The notes: generated from the letters alone by a model not told the origin. Positions 14,437-22,215 are shown, counted from the first letter of the stretch. The stretch is DNA of 23,664 bases from Streptomyces sp. NRRL F-2580 (GCF_000720115.1 NZ_JOIR01000063.1:1-23664); one strand, 5' to 3'. Numbers and translations: made by a program.

Positions 14437-14752
14437 TACGTAGCCGTCCCATGCCGTAGGGCGTAGCGGGTGGCCGCCTACGGCCTGTGCCCCTTGGAGG
14501 TGGCCTCGGCGCGCCTGTTGTAGTGGGGTGACTCGAAGGACGGGGACCGGTTCTTCTGGCGTTCTCTCGTGGGTGACCGGGAGAACTCACTGGTCATTTG
14601 TCTGGTCGGGCAATGGGCCGTGGTGGCACTACGAGGGCGGAATGGGCCAGTTCCTGGCCGAACTCTGCGACGGCACCCTGGAACCGTGGGCACTCCCCAC
14701 GGTCCACCCCGAGGTCACCGGCGTCCACCACGCCCGGCCTGCCACGCCGTAG
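14437..14752 (+). pseudogene. SUKH (SMI1/KNR4)-like protein remnant with stops and a frameshift
   Basis: In one frame EEYVAVPCRRA is followed by TAG 14464-14466, then RVAAYGLCPLEVASARLL and TAG 14521-14523, then WGDSKDGDRFFWRSLVGD. Near 14610 the sense moves to another frame with WWHYEGGMGQFLAELCDG and TLEPWALPTVHP, ending at TAG 14750-14752. The combination W-G-D-x-x-D-G-D ... FW ... EGGMxxFL is typical of the C-terminal half of SUKH-superfamily proteins, which are often immunity proteins for toxins. The N-terminal half is not recognisable. No toxin gene is adjacent. Confidence 0.55.
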
Positions 14753-14830
14753 CGGGATCCGCCCCCACCCCCGGGCCTTCGCACGCTGGTCGTGTCGGCT
14801 GGGCAATGGCGAAGGTGCAGCCGACGCTAC

Positions 14831-14870
14831 CCAGGGCGTGCGAGTGACTGTGGTCTGGCCTACGCCCTGG
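14831..14870. repeat. Inverted repeat, 9-bp arms
   Basis: CCAGGGCGT (14831-14839) is perfectly complementary to ACGCCCTGG (14862-14870) around a 22-base loop. It lies between the SUKH remnant and the convergent DUF4232 gene stop at 14901. The position suits a terminator, but the loop is long and no T run follows. Confidence 0.4.
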
Positions 14871-14900
14871 ACGCCGTTAGGGGACGGCCGGAAGCACGGC

Positions 14901-15596
14901 TCAGCTCTTGCCCGACCTGAACAGGAAGTCCTCGACGGCGCGGAGATCGGTGTTCCAGTACGTGACCCAGGGATTGGGCCCGACCGAGAGGGAGCCGACC
15001 TCGTCCGACAACCTGATGTCGAGCGGCGCCACTTCCTTGTTGCTGTTGAGTGCGCGGTCCTGGTAGCCGAGGGAGAACGACGTGGCGGTCCATGTCTGCT
15101 GTCCCGCTTTGAAGAGGAACACGCCCGCGTACGCCTTCTCTTTCGGCCCGATCGTGGCGATGGCCCGCGGGTTGGACTCTGCCGCACCGTACGGAGCCCC
15201 GATGTCGGTGCCGAAGCGGACGTACGGGTAGTGGTAGAGGGTGCAGGCCTTGTCGGTGAAGTTGGTGGCTGTGATGAGCAGGTGCTGGCCCGAGTCCTGT
15301 CGCCATCCCGACGTGCCGATGGAGAGGTCGTTGTCGTTGCAGGCCACGACGCCGGTGCTGCCGCCGCCAGGGCTCTGCGAGGGACTGGCCGCGCTCCCGC
15401 CGCCGGGCGGGGTGGTGCCGGATGCGCTCGGGGTGCCGGAGGGGGCGGGGGAGCCGGTCGCACCCGGGGGGAAGGAACCGGTGGGGCTCTTGCCGTTGTC
15501 CGTACCGGCGGAATCACAGGCCGTGGACAAGAGGAGGACGGCGATGGCTGCGACCCCAAGGGTGTAAATCTTCCCGCTCTTGCGGACAGCGCGCAT
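14901..15596 (-). CDS. DUF4232 secreted lipoprotein, 231 aa
   Basis: ATG 15596 is preceded by GGGGG at about 6-10 bases. Residues 1-27 are a lipoprotein signal peptide (YTLGVAAIAVLLLSTAC) with Cys27 as the lipidation site. A Ser/Thr/Pro/Gly-rich linker runs to about residue 80 and acts as a wall spacer. The globular domain has VACNDNDLSIGTSGWRQDSG, HLLITATNFTDKACTLYHYP and AYAGVFLFKAGQQTW, the DUF4232 pattern with a conserved Cys pair. It would sit outside the cytoplasmic membrane; the function of DUF4232 is not known. The 210 bases upstream to the next gene show nothing else. Confidence 0.85.
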   Translation of the reverse strand: MRAVRKSGKIYTLGVAAIAVLLLSTACDSAGTDNGKSPTGSFPPGATGSPAPSGTPSASGTTPPGGGSAASPSQSPGGGSTGVVACNDNDLSIGTSGWRQDSGQHLLITATNFTDKACTLYHYPYVRFGTDIGAPYGAAESNPRAIATIGPKEKAYAGVFLFKAGQQTWTATSFSLGYQDRALNSNKEVAPLDIRLSDEVGSLSVGPNPWVTYWNTDLRAVEDFLFRSGKS

Positions 15597-15806
15597 GGTG
15601 GCCCCCGTATGCCTTCACATGGCTTGAATGGTGTGGTCGACGAATCGGTTCTGCCCGGCGGAATCGCTGAAATCCCCGTTCCCGGGGACCGTTACCGACT
15701 CAGGACATGAACGTCACCATTCCATCCCATTGGCCAGCCGGCTCGCCGCCGGGCTCGGCCGGGTGGCGTGCCCCTGCATCGCGTGGGACGCCACGCGGTG
15801 CAACGG

Positions 15807-16331
15807 TCAGGCGGCGCGGCAGAGCGCCGCGGGGCCGGCCGGGGCCGAGGTGCGGGCCACGGTCGCGTGTACGGGAATGGTGGTGCGGATGGTGGCCGTG
15901 GCCTGCGCACGGTTCCGTGCGAAGACGACGAGTCGCAGCACCGCGAACCGCGCGACACCGGCCAGCGCCGAGGCCGACAGGTAGACGACCTGCTCGAGCA
16001 CCGCACCAGGCGTCGCCACCAGCTGCTGCAGGAGCAGCATCGCCATGCAGGTCACCGCGTACGCGGCCGCCGCGGACCCGGCCGACTGCGCATGCTGGCG
16101 CCAGGTCGCGCGCCCGCCCGAGCCAAAGGTGAAGCGGGCGTGCAACTCGGTGGAGAGGAGTGTGGAGCCCACGGTGATCAGGGCGTTGGCCAGCACCCAG
16201 GGAATCCAGGAGCCGAGGGAGGCCACGGCGAAGCTGGAGGCGAGCCCCACCCCGCCGCCGCAGAGCACGAAGCGGGCGAAGGCGGCGAACGCGCCGGGTG
16301 CCGCCTGCTGCGTGCTCTGCGCTGTCTCCAT
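15807..16331 (-). CDS. GtrA-family membrane protein
   Basis: Start ATG 16331 (METAQSTQQAAPG) follows AAGGGG by about 8 bases; 174 residues. Four hydrophobic helices are visible: FVLCGGGVGLASSFAVASLG, IPWVLANALITVGSTLLST, AAAYAVTCMAMLLLQQLVA and VYLSASALAGVARFAVLRLV, separated by the basic loop ELHARFTFGSGGRATWRQHA, typical of GtrA proteins. These move lipid-linked sugars or assist cell-surface glycosylation. No glycosyltransferase partner lies nearby. The basic C-terminus is cytoplasmic. Confidence 0.83.
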   Translation of the reverse strand: METAQSTQQAAPGAFAAFARFVLCGGGVGLASSFAVASLGSWIPWVLANALITVGSTLLSTELHARFTFGSGGRATWRQHAQSAGSAAAAYAVTCMAMLLLQQLVATPGAVLEQVVYLSASALAGVARFAVLRLVVFARNRAQATATIRTTIPVHATVARTSAPAGPAALCRAA

Positions 16332-16425
16332 GATCCGACCCCTTCGCTGCTTCACTCCGCCCCGAGCGCACCTCGCGGTCTACGAACCGAGGGATGCGCT
16401 CCTCGTGGCACCATGATGGCACATT

Positions 16426-16465
16426 TATGGCGCCAACAGGGGCCATATTCGGCGCCGTTGGTGCC
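16426..16465. promoter_or_regulatory. Nested inverted repeats upstream of the GtrA gene
   Basis: TATGGCGCC (16426-16434) and GGGGCCATA (16439-16447) pair with one mismatch around AACA. GGCGCCAAC (16429-16437) and GTTGGTGCC (16457-16465) also pair with one mismatch. CCATGATGG (16411-16419) is another small palindrome. The stretch is more AT-rich than its surroundings and lies ~100 bases upstream of the gtrA-like start, so it is a plausible operator or promoter region. Confidence 0.4.
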
Positions 16466-16545
16466 GTCACGCCATGGGAGTTGTGAATGTGCAGGTCAGC
16501 GGCTTGGTGACATGGCGGCATGGTGGCTCAGCGTCCGCAGCGAGG

Positions 16546-16600
16546 GGGGACAAGGGGACTGTTCTCGTCATGCGACGGGGACAAGGGGACTGTTCTCGTC
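16546..16600. repeat. Tandem 24-bp direct repeat separated by 7 bases
   Basis: The 24 bases at 16546-16569 recur exactly at 16577-16600 (unit starts GGGGACAAGGGGAC and ends GTTCTCGTC), with ATGCGAC between. It lies in the 316-base non-coding gap between the GtrA gene (start 16331) and the VOC gene (stop 16648). The unit is not palindromic. It resembles the dispersed GGGGACA-type motifs seen near some transposases, but no transposase is present. Confidence 0.75.
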
Positions 16601-16647
16601 GGAGACGCGTCGCGGGCGCGGGGGGCGTGAGCGTGAGCGTCAGGAAG

Positions 16648-17022
16648 TCAGGCTGCTCGGTCGGACTCGCTGCGCAGGACGCAGAATTCGTTCCCTTCGG
16701 GATCGGCGAGGATGGCCCAGCCCGAGCCATCGGGATTCCGGTGGTCGGCGACAAACGTGGCACCGAGGCCCAGCAGCCGGTCCACCTCCCCATCGCGCGA
16801 GGTCTCCGGGCGCAGGCACAGATGGATCCGATTCTTGATCGTCTTCGCCTCGGGCACCTGGTTGAAGTACAGCACCGGGCCCTCCGCCAGCAGTACCAGA
16901 GTCTCCTGGTCACCCGGCCTGGCATCCGGATGCAGCGGACGGCCTGTCACACTGCTCCAGAAGCGGGCCAGCTCGTAGGCATCCGCACAGTCAATCGCCA
17001 CGTTCTGCAATACCGAAACCAT
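16648..17022 (-). CDS. VOC-family (glyoxalase/bleomycin-resistance-like) protein
   Basis: ATG 17022 has AGGAAGG upstream and gives a 124-residue protein starting MVSVLQNVAIDCADAYELAR, the standard VOC opening; the frame is open upstream but without a better site. The two beta-alpha-beta modules are visible: ARFWSSVTGRPL with VLYFNQVPEAK and NRIHLCLRPET, then VDRLLGLGATFVADHRNP and GWAILADPEGNEFCVL. The last phrase is characteristic. Such proteins bind metal or small ligands; the substrate is not predictable. Cytoplasmic single gene. Confidence 0.88.
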   Translation of the reverse strand: MVSVLQNVAIDCADAYELARFWSSVTGRPLHPDARPGDQETLVLLAEGPVLYFNQVPEAKTIKNRIHLCLRPETSRDGEVDRLLGLGATFVADHRNPDGSGWAILADPEGNEFCVLRSESDRAA

Positions 17023-17124
17023 GCGTGGAGCCTTCCTGATCTTCGCGCCGAACGCCACAGAGTTGTGCCACACGCCCGCCCACCGTACGCATCCCTGGCC
17101 GGCCGGCCGGCCGGCTGGCCGGCG

Positions 17125-17301
17125 TCAGGTGTCCATCGGCCCGCTACCCGGGGCCTGGGCCCGCAGCGTGCGGAACCGCAGGCGGAGCGCGGGCGGCGCC
17201 CACCAGTTGGCGCCGCGGAGCAATGTCATGGTGGCCGGAACCAGCACGCACCGCACCAGCGTGGCGTCGACGACGGCAACGGTCAGCGCGATCACCGACT
17301 G
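17125..17301 (-). pseudogene. MMPL-family transporter remnant (last helix and tail)
   Basis: On the - strand SVIALTVAVVDATLVRCVLV continues PATMTLLRGANWWAPPAL and ends RTLRAQAPGSGPMDT at a TGA whose complement is 17125-17127. The phrase DATLVR...VPA.M.LL...NWWAP is the hallmark of the last transmembrane helix and tail of MMPL (RND-type) exporters, which are normally ~700 residues. Only ~60 residues remain. The upstream side ends abruptly at 17297-17302, where + strand coding sequence of an unrelated gene begins. A (GGCC)n run lies just downstream of the stop, at 17097-17123. Confidence 0.7.
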
Positions 17302-17836
17302 TGCGTCGCCCCGCACCCGTCCCCCTTCGCGATGGCCCTACGCACCTACGACGCCGAGGTCGAGGTCCACGGTGAATCCTCGCGCGGTGTCGCCGACTTG
17401 TACGGCGACGGCGACCGGCTCTTCCAAGCCGACCACCCTGCTGCCGCCGGAGCGCATCCTCACCACGGTCCACCTGCCCGCGCCCTGGCCCGGCGAACGC
17501 GCCGGCTGCCACCGGGCCATCAGCCGGGCCCACGCGGAATGGCCCCTCGTCGAAGCCACCGCCCGGCTTGCGCTCGACGGCGCCACCATCACGCACGCCG
17601 CCGTCGCGGCGGGCGGGGTGGCGCGGGTCCCGCTGCGGCTGACGGAGGTAGAGGCCGCCCTGATCGGCCGCGAGGCCAACGCCGAGGTCCTCGAGGCGGC
17701 CGCCGCGACGGTACTCGCCCGTTGCCGTCCGCTGCCGCAGACCGGGTACAAGGCCCAGCTGTTCAGGGGCACCGTCCTGGAAGCCCTGGAACAGGCCGCC
17801 GGCTCGGCTGCCGCTGGTTCGGCTGCCGCCGGCTAG
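17302..17836 (+). pseudogene. Molybdenum-hydroxylase FAD-subunit remnant (CoxM/XdhB type), C-terminal domain
   Basis: These FAD subunits pass electrons to NAD in xanthine or CO dehydrogenases. The fragment starts with CVAPHPSPFAMALRTYDAEV EVHGES in one frame, shifts near 17420-17430, and continues LLPPERILTTVHLPAPWPGE, HAEWPLVEATARLALDGATI, RVPLRLTEVEAALIG and LPQTGYKAQLFRGTVLEALE, which is the CO_deh_flav_C domain. Stop TAG 17834-17836 overlaps the convergent monooxygenase stop. The N-terminal FAD-binding half is missing, replaced by the MMPL remnant on the other strand. The C-terminal AAGSAAAGSAAAG is a short repeat. No molybdopterin or FeS subunit genes are nearby. Confidence 0.72.
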
Positions 17837-19101
17837 AGGCGTGAGTCCGGGCCGAGACGTCCGCTCCGGCTCGGGTCGTTGTCATCGGGGAGGCGGAAGC
17901 CGTTGAAGAGGTCGTCCATGCCGCGCAGGGCGAGGCGGGTGGGGGTGGCACGGATCGCGAGGTCGCGGACGGCCACGGCGAGGGGGTTGCGGAGGGCACC
18001 CAGTCGGCCGATGCGGCGGGCACGCAGGCGAACGGCGTTGGTGCGGTCGCGGCGGGCGGTGGTGTAGGTGGCGAGGGCGGCCGGGATGGGGTCCGTACGG
18101 TCCTTACGGTCCGTATGGTCTGGGCTGTCTGTGGTGTTGGTGTGACCGGTGGGGAGCAGGTGGGCGAGGACGGCTGCGTCTTCGATGGCCTGGCAGCCGC
18201 CTTGGCCGAGGTTGGGGGTCATGGCGTGGGCGGCGTCGCCCAGCCACACGATCCGTCCGTGGTGCAGTCGGGGGAGCGGGGCGGCCAGATCGTAGAGGTC
18301 GTTGCGGAGGACGTCAGTGGGATCGAGCCGCTCGATGCGGTCGAGGAGGGCGGGGATCGGATCGTGCCACGAGCCGAAGTGGCGGCGGAGTTCGACGCGG
18401 GGGTCGGGACCGGCGGCCCGGGTGCCGGCCGGGACGAGGGCGGTGGCGTAGAGGTAGAGGCGGCCGTCGGTGAGCGGGGTGACGCCGAACCGCCGGCCGT
18501 GCCCCCAGGTCTCGCTCATGGCCTCGATGCGCAGGTCCGGGGCGTCGACGAGGGCCCGCCAGGCGCTCTCGCCGGTGTAGCGCAGGCCGGGGTGCGTGGG
18601 GAAGTAGGCACGGCGCAGGGGGCTGTTGATGCCGTCGGCGGCGATGACCAGATCGGCGGTGAGATCCTGGCCGACCGCGGTACGGATGATGGGGCGGCCG
18701 GTGGCGTCGTCGACGGCGGTCACCGGGGCGCCGTAGCGAAGGGCCTGTGGCGGCAGCGCGGCGGCGAGGGCGGCGGTGAAGGCGGGGCGGGGGACGGCGA
18801 TCGGCGGTATGCCGTGGCGGGCCGCCATGTCAGCGGTCCGGGTCCGGGTGAGCCACCGGCCGTCGAAGCGGCGCAGGCCCATCGTTTCGGGTACGGCGGT
18901 GCCGGCGGCGTGGGCGGCGTCGATGCCGAGGGTGTCCAGCGCGCGTAGGGCGTTGGGGGCGAGTCCGATACCGGCGCCGGTGGTGGGGAGTTGGGGGGCG
19001 CGTTCGCAGACGGTGACGTGCCAGCCGCGGCGGTGCAGGGCGACGGCGGCGGTGAGGCCGCCGATTCCCGCGCCGACCACGACCACGTGACGTTTCGGCA
19101 T
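17833..19101 (-). CDS. Class A FAD-dependent monooxygenase
   Basis: ATG 19101 has GGAGGTGG about 5 bases upstream; 422 residues. The N-terminus carries the Rossmann FAD motif VVVGAGIGGLTAAVAL (residues ~6-21) and the acidic/basic CERAPQL that binds the ribose. The DG motif appears as LVIAADGINSPLRR near residue 155, and the second FAD motif as IVWLGDAAHAMTPNLGQGG near residue 290, so all three class A fingerprints are present. Such enzymes hydroxylate aromatic or polyketide substrates with NAD(P)H and O2. A low-complexity segment with DHTDRKDRTDP (about 325-340) interrupts the helical region after the GD motif. Single gene; substrate unknown. Confidence 0.93.
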   Translation of the reverse strand: MPKRHVVVVGAGIGGLTAAVALHRRGWHVTVCERAPQLPTTGAGIGLAPNALRALDTLGIDAAHAAGTAVPETMGLRRFDGRWLTRTRTADMAARHGIPPIAVPRPAFTAALAAALPPQALRYGAPVTAVDDATGRPIIRTAVGQDLTADLVIAADGINSPLRRAYFPTHPGLRYTGESAWRALVDAPDLRIEAMSETWGHGRRFGVTPLTDGRLYLYATALVPAGTRAAGPDPRVELRRHFGSWHDPIPALLDRIERLDPTDVLRNDLYDLAAPLPRLHHGRIVWLGDAAHAMTPNLGQGGCQAIEDAAVLAHLLPTGHTNTTDSPDHTDRKDRTDPIPAALATYTTARRDRTNAVRLRARRIGRLGALRNPLAVAVRDLAIRATPTRLALRGMDDLFNGFRLPDDNDPSRSGRLGPDSRL

Positions 19102-19149
19102 GGAAGGCCACCTCCGTTCGGCTCGGCACCCACGACCGCAGCTCGGCCC

Positions 19150-20563
19150 TCACTCTACGTACGTGGCGTGAGGGTGTGTCGAGAGTGTGGCGAGCTGGTC
19201 GCGCAACCTGCGGTCCTGTCTGAGCAGTTGGGACGAGTCCGGCCGTTGGGCGAGTGCGGTGATCTCGGGAAGTTCACCGGCTGCGCCCGCATCCCGGGCC
19301 GCATCCGCGGCGACGGCGAGGAGTGCGCCGTGCGCCTGGGGGCGGGTGGAGGCCAGGAGGCCGGGGAGCGCGGTGGCCAGGACCGGCCCGAGGGCGGAGC
19401 CGTCCGGGGCAGGGCGGCGGCGGCCCGCAGTGACTCGGTCAGCAGGGGCACCTTCATGGTGCCCAGCTGCACGAGCTCGGCGAGGTCGCGGCCCAGCATC
19501 GCCCCGTCCAGCCGGCCGCTCGCGCCGAGTTGGGCCAGCGCCCGTACGGCGGCGTCGCGGTCCTCGTCGGGGACGGAGGCAAGCCCGTAGGCGAGGGCCA
19601 GGCCGTCTCTTTCGGATCTTGCCGGGCCCGCGGCGCCTGGCACCGTACCTGGCCGCGTTGTCGGGGCGTCCGGGTACGTCCAGTACACGGCACGCCCCTC
19701 CGCCTTGCCAGGCACGGCACCAGACGCCGCGGCCGGCGCCGTGAGGACGCGGTGGCTCCGCGGCCGTTCTGGCCGGCGGCCGACGCGATACCGGTCAGCA
19801 GGCGGGCCGCCGCGATCTCCGGATGCCAGGGCGCGGCCGCGACCGTGTGCGCGTCCCGCCCGTCCGGCAGCGACGCGTGCGCACAGCAGATGTGCGGCTC
19901 GAACAGGCGGAACAGCGCCCGCGGCCCTCGATCGCCTCGTGCCCGACCAGGATCCGGCGACCGAAGCGTGCTCCCCGGCGCCTGCTGTGCGGCTCGGGTG
20001 CGCCGGCTTCGCGCTCGCGCTGCCAGCCGCGGTGGGGCAAGGCCGCCCTGGCGCAGCCAGTCGGCCACCCGGGGCGCTTCCTCCAGTTCCAGCTCTTCCG
20101 CGGCGGACACCACGTCGGGATCGGCCGGCCCGCCGCCGCAGCGCAGCAGGGCCTGCCCGAGGTCGGCCGGACCGGGCCGGATGCCGAGGCGTGCGTATGC
20201 GGCAAGGCGGGCGACCAGGTGGTGCGGTTCGACCGCGCCGCTCGCCCTGCTCGGCACGGAGAGCAGGAACAGGAAGTGGTCACCGGCCCGCAGCCGTGCG
20301 CCCATCTCGACAATGCGTGCCCCCGTGACGTAGTCGAGCGCCACGTGCTGGCACAGCTCCAGCCAGCCAGCCCGCCCCGGCACTCTCCCAGCGCTCGGAG
20401 GCCTGTACGGGGCCCACCGCGGCGCCGACGATGCCGGCGAGCTCCCGCACGCGGGGGTGCGGCGCCACCGCGAGCTCGCGCGGGACGGGCCCGAGCGCGG
20501 CGGCAGGGTTTCGCGGTCCCGGTGGCTGTGGCTGACAACGGCGTTGAGCACCCGCTCGAACGG
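19150..20563 (-). pseudogene. DUF6493-family gene, N-truncated and multiply frameshifted
   Basis: DUF6493 proteins are large helical-repeat proteins, often beside SWIM zinc-finger, MoxR and VWA genes in Streptomyces. Sense runs on the - strand through several frames: FERVLNAVVSHSHRDRETL (from 20563), VRELAGIVGAAVGPVQASER, WLELCQHVALDYVTGARIVE, LGIRPGPADLGQALLRCGG, RRILVGHEAIEGRG, FRLFEPHICCAHASL, WHPEIAAARLLTGIASAAG, RDGLALAYGLASVPDEDRDA, LVQLGTMKVPLLTESLRAAA, then TRPQAHGALLAVAADAARDA ending at the stop at 19150. At least five frame changes are needed (near 20510, 20390, 20030, 19700, 19420). The N-terminal part is absent. Not functional. Confidence 0.7.
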
Positions 20564-20595
20564 ACAGCGCCGCACCGGACAGCGCCGCACCGGGC
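20555..20595. repeat. Short tandem duplication at the DUF6493 remnant edge
   Basis: The 14-15 base unit ACAGCGCCGCACCGG occurs twice head to tail within about 20566-20596. It marks the limit of recognisable DUF6493 coding sequence and may be a slippage or deletion scar. Confidence 0.5.
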
Positions 20596-20629
20596 GGGGC
20601 GCTTCGGCGGCTGGTCCCGCGAGCTGTCT

Positions 20630-21145
20630 CTACAGAGTGGCCGGAGTGTCGGCCGGGGTGTTCAGGGGGAGTACCCCGACGCGTTGGTCGCCGGCGTACT
20701 CGCCGGTGGGGCGGAAGCCGAGCCCGAGATAGAAGGGTTCAGGACTGCCCTGGCCGGTGTGCCAGCTGACGTAAGCCTCGTCGGTACCGCGGGAGCGGAT
20801 CTCCTCGCAGGCCGCGTGGATGGCGAAGCGGCCGTAGCCCTTGCCCTGGTGACCGGCGTGGATGTTCAGGCGCCAGATGCCGCTGCGGTGGTCGGTGGGG
20901 TCGGTGGCCGGGTCCCAGGCGATGTCGAGGAAGGCCATGATGAAACCGACGACCTCCTCGCCGTCGACGATGGCGCGCGGCCAGGCGGCGGTGTGGACGT
21001 AGGCCTCGGCGAGCGACTTGACCACGGGGGAGACCAAGTGGGTCTGGTCGGGGCGTACCTGTATCGCGCAGACGGCGTCGAAGTTCTCGGCGGTGACGGG
21101 TTCGAGGCGCAGCGGGCGGGCTGCCGGGGTGATCGCGGCGGACAT
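20630..21145 (-). CDS. GNAT-family N-acetyltransferase
   Basis: ATG 21145 lies 6 bases after TAGGCT, indicating a leaderless transcript; 171 residues. The acetyl-CoA site is seen in WRLNIHAGHQGKGYGRFAIH (the Q/RxxGxG/A motif as QGKGYG), preceded by the strand VVGFIMAFLDI. The N-terminal RLEPVTAENFDAVCAIQVRP and the C-terminal PEPFYLGLGFRPTGE match the diamine/spermidine acetyltransferase branch, so a polyamine substrate is possible. Cytoplasmic; stop at 20630, next to the decayed DUF6493 gene. Confidence 0.88.
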   Translation of the reverse strand: MSAAITPAARPLRLEPVTAENFDAVCAIQVRPDQTHLVSPVVKSLAEAYVHTAAWPRAIVDGEEVVGFIMAFLDIAWDPATDPTDHRSGIWRLNIHAGHQGKGYGRFAIHAACEEIRSRGTDEAYVSWHTGQGSPEPFYLGLGFRPTGEYAGDQRVGVLPLNTPADTPATL

Positions 21146-21473
21146 GGCACCAGCCTAGGCGGTGTCCACACGGGTGGCTGTGCGGACCCGGGTGGCGAGG
21201 TGGATGTCGGCGCGGGCGGCGTCGAGTTCGGAGCTGGTGATGACGGCGGTGACCGCGCTTTCGGGGTGGCTCAGTGCGCACATGGCCCGGGTACCTGTGC
21301 TGACCGTGTGGTCTTTGGGGGCGAATGTGCTGTGGTGACTAAAGATTCGCTCAAGGGTCGGCTGGAATCGGGTAGGAGATCGAGCGGGTGGTGCCACGAT
21401 CGGGCGCATTCGTGTTCAGGGCGTAGCGCACTTGCGTACCCGCCGACGACCGTGGAAATGAGGACGCTCTCTC
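21146..21473. other. 328-base gap between divergent GNAT and DUF1772 genes
   Basis: TAGGCT on the - strand just outside the GNAT start is its -10 box. On the - strand around 21170-21290 a protein-like stretch reads AMCALSHPESAVTAVITSSE followed by LDAARADIHLATRV and a stop, which I cannot assign and which may be a further relic. Nothing else recognised. Confidence 0.35.
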
Positions 21474-22061
21474 ATGAGTACAAGCCCGCCCCCGGTCACG
21501 CCGCCCCCACCCCCTGCCTCGGAGCCACCGACCCTCCCGGGGCAGGGCGGAGGCGGGGGCGGGGGCCGGTTCGCCGTCGTCCTGCTGACTCTTTCCACGG
21601 TGTTGGTGGGGCTGATGGCGGGGCTGTTCTTCGCGTTCGACGTTTCGGTCATGCCGGGGCTGGCGGCCGGGGACGATCGGACCTACGTCACCGCGATGCG
21701 CGCTTTCAACGCGGCCATCGACGGCAACCCGCTCTTCGGCATGGCGTTCGTGTTGGCGTTGCTGGTGGCCGTCGGTTCGGCGGTGCTCGAGTTCCGTGCC
21801 GGCCGGCGCACCACCACCTTGTGGGTGGGGGCGGCCGCCGTGGCCTATCTCGTGGTGTTGGTGATCACGTTCGCGGTGAACATCCCCCTCAACAATGAGC
21901 TCGCGAGCGGGGGTGACGTCGCGCAGATGACCGACTTCGCGATCGTGGAGAAGTTCAAGTCGACCTGGGTCGCCACCAACATCGTCCGTACGGTGTTGTG
22001 TACGGCGTCCTTAGTCGCTCTGACCCGTGCCCTGGTCCTGCACGGCCGCGCCACCCGCTGA
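21474..22061 (+). CDS. DUF1772 (anthrone-oxygenase-like) membrane protein
   Basis: ATG 21474 has GAGG about 10 bases upstream; 195 residues. A Pro/Gly-rich cytoplasmic N-terminus (PPVTPPPPPASEPPTLPG) precedes four membrane helices: VLLTLSTVLVGLMAGLFFAF, LFGMAFVLALLVAVGSAVL, TLWVGAAAVAYLVVLVITFA and VRTVLCTASLVALTRALV. The phrases FFAFDVSVMPGL, FAVNIPLNNEL and EKFKSTWVATNIVRT are diagnostic of DUF1772, some members of which oxidise anthrones. No polyketide genes are near, so the actual substrate is open. Confidence 0.88.
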   Translation: MSTSPPPVTPPPPPASEPPTLPGQGGGGGGGRFAVVLLTLSTVLVGLMAGLFFAFDVSVMPGLAAGDDRTYVTAMRAFNAAIDGNPLFGMAFVLALLVAVGSAVLEFRAGRRTTTLWVGAAAVAYLVVLVITFAVNIPLNNELASGGDVAQMTDFAIVEKFKSTWVATNIVRTVLCTASLVALTRALVLHGRATR

Positions 22062-22209
22062 GTCCCCTGTCTGGCTGTCTGCGAGTCTCTCCGGCTGTCC
22101 ATGAAGGGGGCTGAGGCTGCCGAACTCGCATCGCGCCCGGAGCCGGCGGCCGGTCCCTGAACGGTCAAGTCCCGCCGATCACGGGTTCGGTCGCCCGTGC
22201 CGTCCCACG

Positions 22210-22215
22210 TAGGCT
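22210..22215 (+). promoter_or_regulatory. Candidate -10 box of the acyl-CoA synthetase gene
   Basis: TAGGCT matches the Streptomyces TANNNT -10 consensus and would start the transcript near 22222, about 35 bases before the ATG. Its sequence is identical to the -10 of the leaderless GNAT gene. No convincing -35 is seen. Confidence 0.4.

Noticed and set aside
13523..14752. Recoding (selenocysteine or stop readthrough) to explain three adjacent genes with in-frame stops
   Set aside because: The stops are of two kinds (TAG and TGA), sit at unrelated positions, coexist with a frameshift, and show no hairpin signal. Gene decay is simpler.
18080..18130. GGTCCGTACGGTCCTTACGG-type repeats as operators
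   Set aside because: They lie inside the intact monooxygenase gene and encode its Asp-Arg-Thr linker.
19823..21898. A 691-codon + strand frame across the DUF6493 remnant and GNAT gene
   Set aside because: It is antisense to two recognisable - strand genes and matches no family; long shadow frames are common at this GC content.
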